Below, piece by piece: positions 23,100 through 33,706 of a stretch of 64,000 nucleotides of DNA. The stretch is from Blastobasis lacticolella (taxonomy: Eukaryota > Arthropoda > Insecta > Lepidoptera > Blastobasidae). Made by a program: the position numbers and the translations under genes. Location: contig LR990065.1 of NCBI GenBank assembly GCA_905147135.1, positions 1,798,001 through 1,862,000 on the forward strand, written 5' to 3'. Below the pieces are notes generated by a model. That model did not search any database, was not told where the DNA came from, and saw only the letters and a program-made list of their open reading frames with translations. Numbering within the stretch: position 1 is the stretch's first letter; every line of letters starts with the position of its first letter.

Positions 23100-23229
23100 A
23101 GGAAGAAACAAACGTTCTGTCGCGGCGCGTCCTGTGTCGCGGGCAAACTTGTGCAAGCCGTGCAGGATTTCGCTTAGCACAGCGAGTACAACTGTCCACG
23201 CTATACATATAGATCACGCCGCGAGAGAG

Positions 23230-24828
23230 CGTTTTTTTATGTTAGACGGTAGGCAAACAGGCAAGCGGGCCACCTAATGGAAAGTGGTCACCACTGCCTA
23301 TAGACATTAGCAACACCGAGACTATCGCCAATGCGGTGCGCACCTCTATAACACGTTACTCTGGCAGCAAAAAGGCAAATGTCCACCACAATAGCAAAAC
23401 TACAAAACTGCAAAGGATAGCCTGCATGGCAGTTAGCGGCTGCATGAGGACAACCCCAACTGCAGCCCTGGAAGCTATGCTCAACCTAACACCACTCCAC
23501 CTTCACGTACAACAAGAAGCGACAATAGCTATGGTACGTTTAAAACACTCAAATCTATTGGACAAAGTACCGCTCCCGCATACGGTACTTTACTACGATG
23601 AAGCAAGAAAGGAACCAATGATTGAGGGCATTAGCGACCGAATACCAAAGCAGGTAGAAACGGTCAAGAAGTACAAGATCCAACTGTACGAAGACCCGCG
23701 GGAGGGCCAAAACATACGAGAAGTAAGGATCTTCACTGACGGGTCCAAAACAGACTCAGGTACAGGTTGCGGAGTTTTCTCTGAAGACCTAAACAGCAAA
23801 ATAGCTGCCCCACTGGGTAAGTACAACACGATCTTTCAAGCGGAGTGCATGGGAATCATCCTAGCCACACATGCGATACGGGACAAGAAGGTAGAACAAC
23901 AGCCTATTAGGATTTTATCAGACAGCAGGGCAGGCCCTTGAAAACAACAACACAACCTCGGGACTTTTACTCGACTGCCGCAAATGCTTAAATGAGGTAT
24001 GTAAAACAAATCCCATAACCCTACAATGGATTAAAGGACACAGCGGATCGAGGGGGAACGACGCAGCTGATGAGTTGGCCAGAAGAGGCTCAAGTATGAA
24101 GCCCACAGGCCCGGAACCAATTATACCTATGCCATTTGCATGGACCCGTAAACACCTGATGGATAGAATCAAGGTAAAACATAACCAACTCTGGTCATCA
24201 CTAGAGGAATGCAGACAAGCTAAGGAGGCTCTACCGAAAATTAACCCTCCCCTTTCCGAAAGGCTCTTAAAACTAACCAAAAAGCAACTCCGTTTGGTAA
24301 CCGGAGCACTAACGGGACACGGTCCATTTAATAAACACCTCTTCACCATAGGTCTCACCGACAGCCCCTTGTGCAGAGCCTGCCTGAGGGAGGAAGAGAC
24401 AGCAGCACACATCCTGCGGACATGCGAGGGGGTGGCAACATACAGGCATGAGCATCTCGGACAACCACAAACCCTTCCAGAGACGTTTGCTAAACTGAAA
24501 GGACTGTTGCGTTTCCTGGAGGAGTTGGGATGGCAGGAACAATAGGGTATCTTGGAGTACACCATATCCACGCAGAATGGGCGCGAGTTCGCCTGAATGC
24601 GGAAAATGGCCCGGATACATCTATCTATCTAAGGCAAATGTCTCTCCAGTGCCAAAGCCACGGTTCCCCAAATTCCTACCCCATGGAGCATTGGAAACCT
24701 TACACACCGGCAGAAACACAATACTATTCAAAAGAGTATTGTTTAGCTGCGGTGTTCTGTAAGGTGGAGGTACTTCCCCAGTCGGGCGGCTCCTATTCAA
24801 ACGGGATACCCCGCTATGCCCTACCTAT
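23230..24828 (-). mobile_element. LINE-tail L1 copy (poly-A on minus strand), interrupted by a LINE
   Basis: The poly-T at 23231-23237 marks the 3' end of a minus-strand retroposon. It continues TAGGCAAACAGGCAAGCGGG and GTGGTCACCACTGCCTATAG, breaks at 23382, and resumes at 24642 with CCAAAGCCACGGTTCCCCAA through GCCCTACC. It is the same as 59941-60287, which is uninterrupted. Confidence 0.75.
23383..24630 (+). mobile_element. 5'-truncated LINE with RNase H domain, (ATCT)n tail and 11-bp TSD
   Basis: The insertion is bounded by AAGGCAAATGT at 23372-23382 and again at 24631-24641. It encodes the end of a reverse transcriptase (LQRIACMAVSGCMRT), then an RNase H domain with acidic residues in FTDGSKT, QAEC, LSDSRA and GNDAADELAR, then a CRAC..H..C zinc knuckle (LCRACLREEETAAHILRTC) and the stop at 24543. 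One frameshift, an extra G near 23933 in GCAGGCCCTTG, splits the frame. The 3' end is ATCTATCTATCT rather than poly-A. The domain order (RT, RNase H, CCHC knuckle) fits the R1/I-like group of non-LTR elements. The copy is 5'-truncated, therefore dead, but looks young. Confidence 0.85.
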
Positions 24829-24959
24829 CTTGCGTTTGTTTCTTTCTCTCAATACTAAAGTGAATGAGATAGCAGTATCTGTATTGCGCCTTTTCTCGCT
24901 TATCGCGCACGCGAGCACACATGTGCTAGCCCTGCTGGATCATTGTCAAGGCAGACCCC

Positions 24960-25430
24960 GGGCACTCGCATCAATAGATGGCGCTCCCACAATTTTGGTA
25001 CTTCTTTTTAAAATCTGTATGATTGTGGCAGTGATGTCATGCAGCCGACTAATATTAAACTTAAAAATAACAGTTTATCAATATAAACATAACTTTTGAA
25101 GGTTGAAAGAAATGTAAAAATAAATATTTATTCAAGTAGACACTATGTGCCTTTTTAATACAAACCTTTCATATTTAAATTACGTTTTGTCTTGATCCGA
25201 GCGTCCATGAAACGAACTGACGATGGTCGAATTGATCATTGTTTTGTTTGCAATAATTTATTAAAACCTCTTAAATTGTTGAAACCTTTTGTAAATGCAA
25301 TATTATTCAGTACAATGTACTCAGAGTTATAAGTACATATTTCAAGCGATCTTCAATTACCAAAATTGTTGGGGCGCCATCTATCGAGTGATTAGTAATG
25401 CTTTAGATACCTATTGGAAAACTGCTCTTT
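24960..25430. mobile_element. AATGAG-family MITE, left end truncated
   Basis: GCATCAATAGATGGCGCTCC at the left and GGGGCGCCATCTATCGAG..CTATTGGAAAACTGCTC at the right are the two arms seen in 27641-28054. From 25431 to 25750 I recognise nothing. Confidence 0.6.
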
Positions 25431-25749
25431 GGGATGTCGACGCAAGGTGGATATAACTATGTATGTATGGTTTGTGAGTAGATAGGTTTCCCACTTACTA
25501 GTCGACAGTCCGACTCGACGATAACTACCGCGGATTCGTCACAGACACACTCTAATCGCAAATTACCATGGTCCACTGGTGAGCTGAACGAAGTCTGTAG
25601 GTACTGCCAAAGATTTTGAACGTATTATAAGGCCGACATGGATTCTAGATCGCTTAACCTAACAGACAGGTGGAAAATCCCCTACTAAGTCTACAAACAT
25701 ACCTAAACTAATACCCTAATTGCATAAACCTGCTCCCATCCTAAGCATC

Positions 25750-25925
25750 ACCATAATCAATGCGGCCTCTTTTCTGATATCGGCAGGTTCAGGCACCTAT
25801 TTCCCACGTATCCCTGAGGCTTACGCACCGCATGATCAAACCAGCGCAGTCGAGTATTCTCGATCTTATCTGCAATATCCCTCAAGCCACGGCAGCATTT
25901 TCACTAGTAATAACACTACTAGTAA
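25750..25925 (-). mobile_element. RTE-like LINE fragment
   Basis: TTTCTGATATCGGCAGGTTC, CCTATTTCCCACGTATCC and CGCATGATCAAACCAGCGCA are the complement of the conserved RT C-terminal block (FGHVLRKP..YVGN) found at 52725. Confidence 0.5.
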
Positions 25926-25941
25926 TATCCTACTCCTATAG

Positions 25942-26300
25942 ATGGCCGCGTGGTGTCCGGCAGAGTAGAATAGCACCAACCCCTTACGCTCGTGGGTGTC
26001 GTACAAGGCGAAAAATCGAAAGTATCTCCGAAAGCTGTAAAATGGGCAGCAGCGTAGTGGATAGCACCAACCCCTTACACTCGTGGGTGTCGTACAAGGC
26101 GACTAATGTTTTCGAGGCAAAAGACCAAGAGTCTCCGTAGTCTGGAAAATGGGCAGCAGCATTTTCCATTGTTATATTTAAACACTGCGATCTCCAACCC
26201 GCCTGCCAAGCGTGGAGATTATGGCAATAACCTCCCTTTTCGTGGGAGAGGCCCTAAGTCCTGCAGTGGACTGATACGGGCTGTGATGATGTAGTGGATA
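25942..26300 (+). mobile_element. Two SINE-A copies, the second inserted at the first
   Basis: An older copy starts at 25942 and is cut at about 26053. A second, 5'-truncated copy (26064-26290) begins GCACCAACCCCTTACACTCG and ends GTGATGAT. It is flanked by GTAGTGGATA at 26054-26063 and 26291-26300. Confidence 0.8.
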
Positions 26301-26770
26301 GATAAAAGTTTGTTTGCTCCTTCACGCAAAAACTGCTGAACACATGAATTAATCATAGATAAAAATTAAAATTCATAATAATCATTAACATAGCGGCCAA
26401 TCCCGGCTTATGCCAACCGCTTCCCTACTTTTCCTTCCCCACTTCGCCCGGTCTTCCGTCGCAAGCCGTATTGCCATTTGTATCAATCAACGAACTAGCC
26501 AAGATGACGGCTCGAAACGAATGGCGTATGACGGCTTAATTCCAATTCCAATTGTCCGTGACTGACCTCCTATGTGCGTACGCGCATCTATTAGCCATAT
26601 CCTGCGCTTGGGGACGTTAAGTGGCTGGCTTTGGAGACTGAGTCTGGTATCTTTTATTTTGTGCGCTTAGATAAATGTAGGCTATAATTTATTCCGAAAT
26701 TTAATGTGGTTGCCGCGGGAACGGGTCTGGACCGTTATAACCGAATTTTACGCTGGCAAACGCTAGTTTT
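26300..26770 (+). mobile_element. Helitron-like family III copy split by an RTE-like fragment
   Basis: CTCCTTCACGCAAAAACTGC at 26310 resumes as GTAGGCTATAATTTATTCCG at 26675. Between them, minus-strand RTE-like LINE tail (GCGGCCAATCCCGGCTTATG, CACTTCGCCCGGTCTTCCG) occupies about 26340-26660. AT-rich DNA with a TTATTTATTTATTGCAG patch follows to 27180. Confidence 0.55.
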
Positions 26771-27467
26771 TTAATTATATTTACCGTCAACTAGCTTTTG
26801 TCCAGTAGTTTCGGAGATCAAACATTCAAACAGGGAAATTTTTTTTAAATTGTTATTCTTACAATTTCTTCAATTAGTTTCAATTTCAATTATTTATTTA
26901 TTGCAGTAAATGTGGTAAGTATGTATGTACAACATGATATTACACAGAGTATTCAGTATCACACACAAAGCCACGTCAATTGGCACGCAAAATGGAAAGT
27001 GAGCGTCACAAACAATAACAAAAATAAATACATTATTCAAATACAAATTATATGTCAAAGGAAATCAATTGAATGACCCATGTCAAACTTATATTCTATT
27101 AACTAAATAAACCTAAATTTTTGTTAATATATTCAATATACAGACACACTTGTTACTGTATTATTATATGTTGATGTCATGTCGACTCGACGCCGAGTGT
27201 TGACGAACCTAATCATTTTTTTGTTTCGTTCAATTTTTTTGCTCGTTACACAACGGAATGAGGATGAGGGAGGAGTGGGCGTGGTCTTGTGTAATAATTT
27301 GTGGAGGCACAATCTGTATCAGTGAGTAATATTCCACTGCGATATGAGCTATATTAATTAATGGAAGGTTTAGGTTTCCGAGTACCGACATCCGTGGCAG
27401 GCGGTCTTGACGTGAGAGATACAGAACACGGATGAGATTGAAAGAGATTCTGCGCATGTTTCTGTGC

Positions 27468-27625
27468 TTTTTTATTCTACGCAGTGAACGAGCAGACAGC
27501 CTAGGTGATGGTAAGCGGTAACCATCGCTAACATCTACGATTCATGCATTCAGGTTGCAGGCAACAACAATGCAGAACCGCAGGTGCGTTGTCACTGTGA
27601 GGACTAACGCCCGACCAAGGTCGGC
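27468..27625 (-). mobile_element. LINE tail / SINE 3' end
   Basis: A T-run is followed by CGAGCAGACAGCCTAGGTGA, GGTAACCATCGCTAACATCT and GCAGAACCGCAGGTGCG. The complementary orientation is at 35140-35305 with an A-run. 27190-27467 is unassigned. Confidence 0.55.
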
Positions 27626-27640
27626 TCGCCCGCGCATCCC

Positions 27641-28054
27641 AATGAGGAGTTCTCCAGTAGGTATTGATAGTTGGTCACAAAAAGCATCAATAGATGGCGC
27701 TCCTACAATTTTGGTAATCTTTTTTTAATCTGTATGATGCAGTGATGTCATACAGCCAACTAATACTAAACTTAAAAATAAAATGTTTATCAATATAAAC
27801 ATAACTGTTAAAGGTTGAACGAAATGTAAAAATAAATATTTATAGAAGTTGGCACTACGTTCCATTATTATTACAACCTCTAAAATGGTTGAAAACTATT
27901 GACAAATACAATATTATCCAATACAACGTACCCAGTGTTTATATTCTGTTTGCTAAGAACCTATTTCAAGCGATTATCAATTACCAAAATTGTCGGGCCG
28001 CCATCTAGGGAGTGGTTAGGAATGCTTTAGATACCTATTGGAAAACAGCTCATT
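27641..28054. mobile_element. AATGAG inverted-repeat MITE, full length
   Basis: The left arm AATGAGGAGTTCTCCAGTAG..AGATGGCGCTCCTACAATTT and the right arm (complement) AATGAGCTGTTTTCCAATAG..AGATGGCGGCCCGACAATTT are inverted copies of about 80 bp. The AT-rich core has no coding capacity. Confidence 0.75.
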
Positions 28055-28078
28055 ATTCCAAAAGCGACTGGATTTCGT

Positions 28079-28506
28079 ACATCGTAAGGATTAGTATCCC
28101 TATGATTACTTTTCCCTTACCGTAAGAGCATCCGTTAGTGTACAACTTATATACCTACATAACTCATAGTGGTGTGTGGTGCCGCCACCTCAAAGCGTAG
28201 CACCACCCCATCTCTGCCCGTGGGTGTCGTAAGAGGCGACTAAGGGACAAATCCGAAAGGTGGGCAGCAGCATCTTTCTGGGTAGATTTACATCAACTGC
28301 ACTGCGATCTCCAACCCGCCTGCCAAGCGTGGAGATTATGGCAATGACCTCCCCTTTCGTGGGAGAGGCCCGAAGTCCTGCAGTGGACTGTTATGGGCTG
28401 TGATGATGATAACTCATAGAGTCATTGATATTTGGCGGCACTGTGGATCGAACTCGATACCTCTTGCTTACGAGGCCGGGTTACTATTACGCCGCCGACA
28501 CGCTCC
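28079..28506 (-). mobile_element. SINE-B copy interrupted by SINE-A
   Basis: The two SINE-B pieces (28079-28169 and 28409-28506) read on through the insertion when it is removed: ACCGTAAGAGCATCCGTTAG, CATAACTCA, AGTCATTGATA and the tRNA-like head ending in GCGTGTCGGCGGCG on the minus strand. Confidence 0.75.
28170..28408 (+). mobile_element. SINE-A variant nested in SINE-B, 11-bp TSD
   Basis: It begins TGGTGTGTGGTGCCGCCACC, a 5' variant of the family, and ends GGGCTGTGATGATG. ATAACTCATAG is present at both edges (28159-28169 and 28409-28419). The 3' two-thirds matches the other SINE-A copies closely. Confidence 0.85.
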
Positions 28507-28531
28507 GGCCGGTAGTGTAATACTTTAAACA

Positions 28532-28735
28532 AGTGGATCCGGCGCGACTTCGTTCGCGTACTACTTACTACCTACTTTACCTCTACCTACAGTTTTTTCT
28601 TGCTTATTTGTAAACCTTCCTCTTGAATAATTCTATTTATTGTTGAAAACCACATTAAAATCCGTTGCGTAGTTTCAAACATCTAAGCGTACGTAGATAC
28701 AGACGGCGGGAAGCAACTTTGTTTTATACAATGAG
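28532..28735 (-). mobile_element. Helitron-like family II copy
   Basis: GTGGATCCGGCGCGACTTCG, CTTCCTCTTGAATAATTC, AAAATCCGTTGCGTAGTTTC and GGCGGGAAGCAACTTTGTTT are the family landmarks. 28740-29020 holds a short foldback-MITE scrap (28770-28795) and otherwise nothing I recognise. Confidence 0.5.
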
Positions 28736-29020
28736 CATATATAGAGCGTAGATGTACCTATGCCGGAGTCCGCTCACTCTGCGGCCGACTGTACGTCTTA
28801 CGTAACAGCCTAGATTATTATTATTGCGGAGTGGGTGTGGCCTGATAGCAATCCTCTCAGATTACCGAACTGATAAATAAATTCAAACGTGAAAGACTTG
28901 CGATCGGCAGCGTCGCATGGCGACACAACGTGCGCGCCCTCATCGTAGAAACGTGAGTGAATTATCTATCTTTTTTTTATCTCACGTGTCTTGTTGCTAC
29001 CTACGGTTTGATTTTATTTA

Positions 29021-29580
29021 TCATCATCATCCGAGCGGTCAATCGCGGATTCTGCCAGGGACCGCTATCCTACTTTATTTTCCCCACTTTGTCCGTACTT
29101 CGGCATCCTGACTTCGCAAGACCTCGCGTCGCAAGTCGTGTCCGACTCGGCGATGTTAATTCATCGTTGCTTGGGTCTCTCGCGGGGCGTCTTTTCTGAT
29201 AGCAGATTTAGGTGCCTATTTCCCACGTATCTTTATGGCTTACGCAATACATGACCAAACCAGCGCAGCTCTTCGATCTTATCCGCGATATCTGTCATGC
29301 CAACGCTGCCATGATATACTCGTTACGCACTCGATCGTTGGCGTGGAGTTAGCGGACGTGCTTCAGTTTTCGAAGTCCATGATTCGTTAATATTCGAATG
29401 TGGTCTATACTGGCTTCTGTCAGGGTCCGCTTTCCTTTCCACTTCGCCTAGTCTTTGGCATGGGTACTCACGTCGTTAGCCGTTGGCTCTCGCAACCGGC
29501 TCTGCGATGGCAATCCATCGCTTCTTAGGTCTCACGCGGGACCTCTTTCCCGATACCGGCTGTACTCGTTATCTACTCTA
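29021..29580 (-). mobile_element. Two RTE-like LINE 3' fragments
   Basis: Read on the minus strand, 29345..29021 goes from GCGCTGGTTTGGTCATGTAT through AGACCCAAGCAACGATGA to a GATTGACCGC..GATGATGAT end. 29346-29580 is a second piece with CACTTCGCCTAGTC and CGCAACCGGCTC. Many stops are present. Confidence 0.55.
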
Positions 29581-29868
29581 ATCATATCTCTAATGAGAAC
29601 TTGACAGTGCACTCAATCTGAAAGATTTGATTGGACGTCTGTGCAACGGGGAATGTTCCGAAGAACTGTTTGACTGTTCACTTTCCCGCCACCGCACCCT
29701 CGGACGACGGGATAGATAACCACATCATCCAGATGCTGGGCATCCGCTGTAGTTACCTGAACTGCCTAAACCTAGATCATGGTCAAGGCGAATCTTGGAC
29801 CATTGCGCGCTAGCACATAGCCAGGACCATAACGCCAAGATGACCAATTTCAATTATTTATTATTACA

Positions 29869-30076
29869 CTAGCTGACCCGGCAAACGTTGTTTTGCCATA
29901 TAAATAAAAAAAAGTTAGGGGTGGACTACCCCTAACATTTAGGGGGATGAAAAATAGATGTTGGCCGATTCTCATAGATACCGGATAAGCACAAAAAATT
30001 TCATCAAAATCGGTCAAGCCGTTTCGGAGGAGTATGGCAACGAAAACTGTGACACGAGAATTTTATATATTAGATT
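29869..30076 (-). mobile_element. Helitron-like element, CTAG end
   Basis: CTAGCTGACCCGGCAAACGT at the terminal end and GACACGAGAATTTTATATAT at the other. It also contains TCATCAAAATCGGTCAAGCC. It is the same family as 13499-13690. Upstream, 29775-29845 is a SINE-B 3' fragment; 29581-29774 is unassigned. Confidence 0.55.
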
Positions 30077-30084
30077 ATATATGG

Positions 30085-30545
30085 ACCCGGCGCAACTTCG
30101 TTCGCGTTCACCTTCTTTACAACCTATCCTTTTTTCTTGCATATTAACCTTCCTCTCTAATCACTCTATATATTGTTCAAAAACCGCATTAAAATCCGTT
30201 GCGTAGCTTAAAATATCAAAGCGTACATAGATACATAGGGACAGACGGCGGGAAGCGACTTTGTTTTATACTATGTTTATTATACAGATAGATTGCGTCA
30301 GATTGGAAACGTGGACGATTACGTCGCGCAACGCCACACATGCACCGCAGCATTTTGACGGACTTGCTTCGGTTTTCGAAGTCCGTGATTCGTTAATATT
30401 CGAGTGTGGAATCCCGGCTTCTGCCAGGGTCCGCTTTCCTGCTCTTTCTTCCCCACTTCGCCTGGTCTTTGGCATTACACATCCTAAGCGTAGATAGATA
30501 CATACATAGGGACAGACGTCGGGAAGCGAATTTGTTTTATGCTAT
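30085..30545 (-). mobile_element. Helitron-like family II copies split by an RTE-like fragment
   Basis: A full-looking copy spans 30085-30275 (GGACCCGGCGCAACTTCGTT to CTTTGTTTTATACTATG). 30340-30478 is an RTE-like tail (CGGCTTCTGCCAGGGTCCGC). 30480-30545 repeats the Helitron-like 5' side. Confidence 0.5.
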
Positions 30546-30734
30546 GTAATAGATTGCGTCAGATTGGAAACGTGGACGCGACCACGCGTGCTATTTCATC
30601 TACGTGGCATGAAATTAGATTGATTATGCGATAGTCACATCCTCCGATAAGTAGCAAACAATGGATTGTTCTTTTTATCGTCTAGACGTGATAGCTAACG
30701 ACAGTTCTTGCAAGCAACATAAGCACTGTATTTA

Positions 30735-30976
30735 TTTACTTCAGTGCCAAAAGGGCACACTACCCACCTGAGGGAAACTTGCTCGATTGCTTGCTTGCCC
30801 TTAGATGAACCGGGAGAGGTTTTCCCTGGAGAGTACAACATGGAGTTCTTCAGTAAGGGGTTAAAAGGTTTTTACGGGGACGGCAATGCGTGGGTGATGC
30901 CATTGGTATTGCAAACGTCCAGGCGGTGACTGCTTACTATCCGGCAGGCCGTAAGCTTAGTGGTATAAAAAAAAGA
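30735..30976 (+). mobile_element. LINE tail / SINE with poly-A
   Basis: GAGAGGTTTTCCCTGGAGAG, TTTTTACGGGGACGGCAATG, GTGGGTGATGCCATTGG and GCAGGCCGTAAGCTTAGTGG lead to an A-run. The same family is inverted at 33120-33330, 56703-56830 and 57593-57740. From 30980 to 31700 I recognise only a 19-nt A-run near 31599. Confidence 0.6.
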
Positions 30977-31700
30977 TGTAAGATTTTATTTCCTCCAAGC
31001 CTTTTCCTAGGCCCTACGTTGATCACCCTTCAAATCCCCTTACAAATTTTCATTTTCTATTTCCCGTTTTCCCAGATTTATTTTTGGAGATAGAAGCCAT
31101 TATAAATACTTACTTTTAATATATGTTTCTCCAGATTACCATAACTTTCAAATACACACACAAAGTTTCTGCAATCAATTCAGTATTTTCTGGGATAAAC
31201 CAACCTGCAAACTTACAAACTTCCTTGTTTTTACATATCTGGGTACACGGAAATTCCCCCCGCGAAGTCGAGCAAGAAAGCAGTGGGCATTAGTAATAAT
31301 ACTATATATAGATACTCGTATATAAAAGGTAGCCTTATCGGTATCTACAATCTCTTTAGGGTGCTGTTGACAACAGCCATCATGTTTATCTTTATAATGC
31401 ACATATGATGATGGAGTTACCATGATATTAACGCCAAGATGACGTACTAGGAGTCTGTAAACAAGAAAATGGTTTAGCGGTGTTTTCTTTTTTTGGAATA
31501 TGACAACGTGGTGGTGTTTAGTGGGTAGAACTGTCATTTGGACAGGCGAATCCCACATAATCTCCGTATAGATATCAGAAAGTAGATTTTCCCAAAGGAA
31601 AAAAAAAAAAAAAAAAAGTTCATCGTCAACACACCATAACAGTCTGAGCATCCTCTACATTAGCAAATATTATTATTCTGTGGCATTGCTCATTATGAGA

Positions 31701-31965
31701 AAACCTGCACATTCAGACGACTGTATTTGTGTAACCTATTAACCATGATCTTATCTGGTCAGCTCCCCCCTGTTAACAGGATCACGGAGGTCAGTAGCAA
31801 TCGCTCCGCTGTAATTATCTGATCTAAATCCTGGATCTGGATAAAGCTGGAGCCCGGGTCCTCGCGCGCGAGTTCACAACCGGAATATTGGCGCCAAGCT
31901 GATTGTTATATTGCCATAATCGCCACGCTTGGCAGGCGCATTGGAGATCGCAGTGTTAAAAATTA
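31701..31965 (+). mobile_element. SINE-B 3' half joined to a SINE-A fragment
   Basis: 31701-31912 carries the SINE-B landmarks (CTGCACATTCAGACGACTG, GGATCACGGAGGTCAG, GCGCGCGAGTTCACAACCGG). It is followed by a minus-orientation SINE-A scrap (CCACGCTTGGCAGGCGCATT). Confidence 0.6.
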
Positions 31966-32137
31966 TCAGGAGAGACGACAATCAAATGTGTTTTTGTTAA
32001 TTTAAGATAGATAGATAGATAAAAAGTTTATTACGATACGCAACCTACATGGGAGTTGAATACAAATTACAAAATTTAATAATAACAGTGTTCTTACAAG
32101 CTACAGGCACCTATGTACATTTTATAAAACAACTAAT

Positions 32138-32945
32138 GGACCTGGTGCGACTTCATTCGCGTGGCGTCCTACTCCCTCCCTACCCTACATCCTTCTTCCT
32201 CATTAAACTGTCTTCTTGAATCACTATCTATGTTGGAAACCACATTAAAATCCGTTGCGTAGTTTAAAAGATCTAAACGGACATCCCTTCACCCCGTACT
32301 GGCCTTCAAGGCTAGAGTGAATACGTGGTGCAGTAACTAACGATATTAATTCAAACTACACTCGCTTTCATCGATTGTATTGAGGAGACATCGCACGTTG
32401 TTTGTTCCTAGACAGGCATGCTCCATCATCGGCCGCATCGTCACTTACCAACAGGTGAGATGGCGGTCAATTGCCTGGCTAGTCTACCATTAAAAAAAAT
32501 ATATGTCGCAGCCGGGTGGTTAAATTAGCCAGTTAATTAAACGGCTAGCTTCTCATGTTATTATTTAATTGAACATTTGCCAATTTCAAGAATTTTTTAA
32601 GTAATGTTTAAAGAACGAAATTGACCCGAGTTTACGAAGCTCCTCCAAATATTGTCACAATGCTAACTTAACCACAATAATCTCAAAAAATAATAATAGT
32701 TTGCATTAGGTTTTAATTCGGTTGGGTTAGGTTAGTGTTGTGACAATGTATGAAGGAGCTCCATAAACTCGGGGCAATATCGTTCGTTAGACGTAACTTT
32801 CAAAGGTTATTGATTTGGCAAATATTCAATTAAATAATTGCTAAAAAAGCTAGCCATTTAATTAACCGGCTAATTTAACCATATGGCTGCGACATATACA
32901 TAGGGACAGACGGAGGTAATCGACTTTGTTTCATACTATGTATGG
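32138..32945 (-). mobile_element. Helitron-like family II copy with nested LINE tail and palindromic MITE
   Basis: The Helitron-like sequence stops near 32284 (AAAATCCGTTGCGTAGTTTA..CTAAACGGACAT) and resumes at 32895 with TACATAGGGACAGACGG. Between them lie a Jockey/CR1-like LINE 3' end with an A-run (32295-32499, with its own 80-bp internal insertion) and a palindromic MITE at 32504-32894. Confidence 0.65.
32504..32894. mobile_element. Palindromic TGTCGCAGCC MITE, TATA target
   Basis: The ends TGTCGCAGCCGGGTGGTTAA and, as complement, TGTCGCAGCCATATGGTTAA are long inverted arms that continue into the centre (TTACGAAGCTCCTCC against GGAGCTCCATAAAC). TATA flanks both ends (32500-32503, 32895-32898). 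Confidence 0.75.
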
Positions 32946-33114
32946 ATATAGGTAGACTATTTGATTGATAGATTATAATTTGCACCACTGAACGCGGCCT
33001 CGAATAGTTGAAGGTGCGGAACGGAGTCGGCTGAACTTGACATTGACTGGTGTTGCGCTGAAGCCTACTTCCTATTCCTGGTGTTACGAAGTAACGGGTT
33101 CGGTTTTGTTGTGT

Positions 33115-33370
33115 CATAAGGTTCTTTTTTATACCACTAAGGTGGCAAAGAAGCTTACGGCCTGCTTGATAGAAAGCAGTCACCGCAGCCAATGGAGGTT
33201 TACAAAACCAGGGGCATCACCCACGCGTTGCTAACCCCACAAAAACCTTTTCACCCCTTTCTTAAAGAATTCCATGTTGTACTCTCCAGGGAAAACCTCT
33301 CCAGGTAGTTCATTCCACAACCTTAGTGTGCGTGGGAGAAAGTTCCTTCGGAACCGCACAGTTCGCGACC
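33115..33370 (-). mobile_element. LINE tail / SINE fragments
   Basis: A T-run at 33123 is followed by ATACCACTAAGGTGGCAAAG, CTTACGGCCTGCTTGATAG and CACGCGTTGCTAACCC, then CTCTCCAGGGAAAACCTCT. It is the reverse of the 30735 family. Confidence 0.6.
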
Positions 33371-33394
33371 AATTTGGCTCCAAGGTGTGAGGAT

Positions 33395-33706
33395 TTCGGT
33401 GGCGAGTGGTGTAGTAGGCAAACTGGCTAGCGGGCCACCTGTAGGAACGTGGTCATCGCTGCCTATAGACATTAGCAATACCATGTGTGTCGCCAATGCG
33501 TTGCCCATCGCAATAACAGGCTGCCCTGGCAGCGAAAAGGCAAATGCCTCTGTACGCCGAAGATATGGTTCCCCAAATGCCTCTCGCATTTGCCTTTTAG
33601 CTGCTAGAGCAACGTGTTATAAATATGGGCAACTCATTGCCGATACTCCTGGTGATGCTAATGTCTATAGGCTTCAGTGACCACGCACCATCAGGTGGCC
33701 CGCTTG
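33395..33706. mobile_element. LINE-tail L1 fragments in opposite orientations
   Basis: 33410-33590 (GGCAAACTGGCTAGCGGGCC..CCTATAGACATTAGCAATAC) is minus. 33595-33706 (GCAACGTGTTATAAATATGG..CATCAGGTGGCCCGCTTG) is plus and continues beyond the hAT element as CCTGTTTACCTACGTATGAC. Confidence 0.6.

Larger units (their letters stand above)
23100..24935. mobile_element. Outer MITE of a three-level nest
   Basis: The left part (to about 23230, CGCCGCGAGAGAGCGTTT) and right part (from about 24829, GCGTTTGTTTCTTTCTCTCA..GTGCTAG) together match the 21783-21935 element. They are split by a LINE-tail insertion with a shared GCGTTT at the break, which is itself split by a LINE. Confidence 0.6.

Noticed and set aside
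23030..23100. tRNA-Gly gene on the minus strand
   Set aside because: The T-arm is excellent, but the acceptor and D arms do not pair and a SINE body follows. It recurs at 51.7 kb, so it is a SINE head.
23918..24571. 217-codon minus-strand frame
   Set aside because: Antisense of the LINE RNase H and zinc-knuckle region, whose plus-strand reading has clear motifs.
33387..33680. 97-codon plus-strand frame and 88-codon minus-strand frame
   Set aside because: Both cross junctions of opposed LINE-tail fragments and have no domain.
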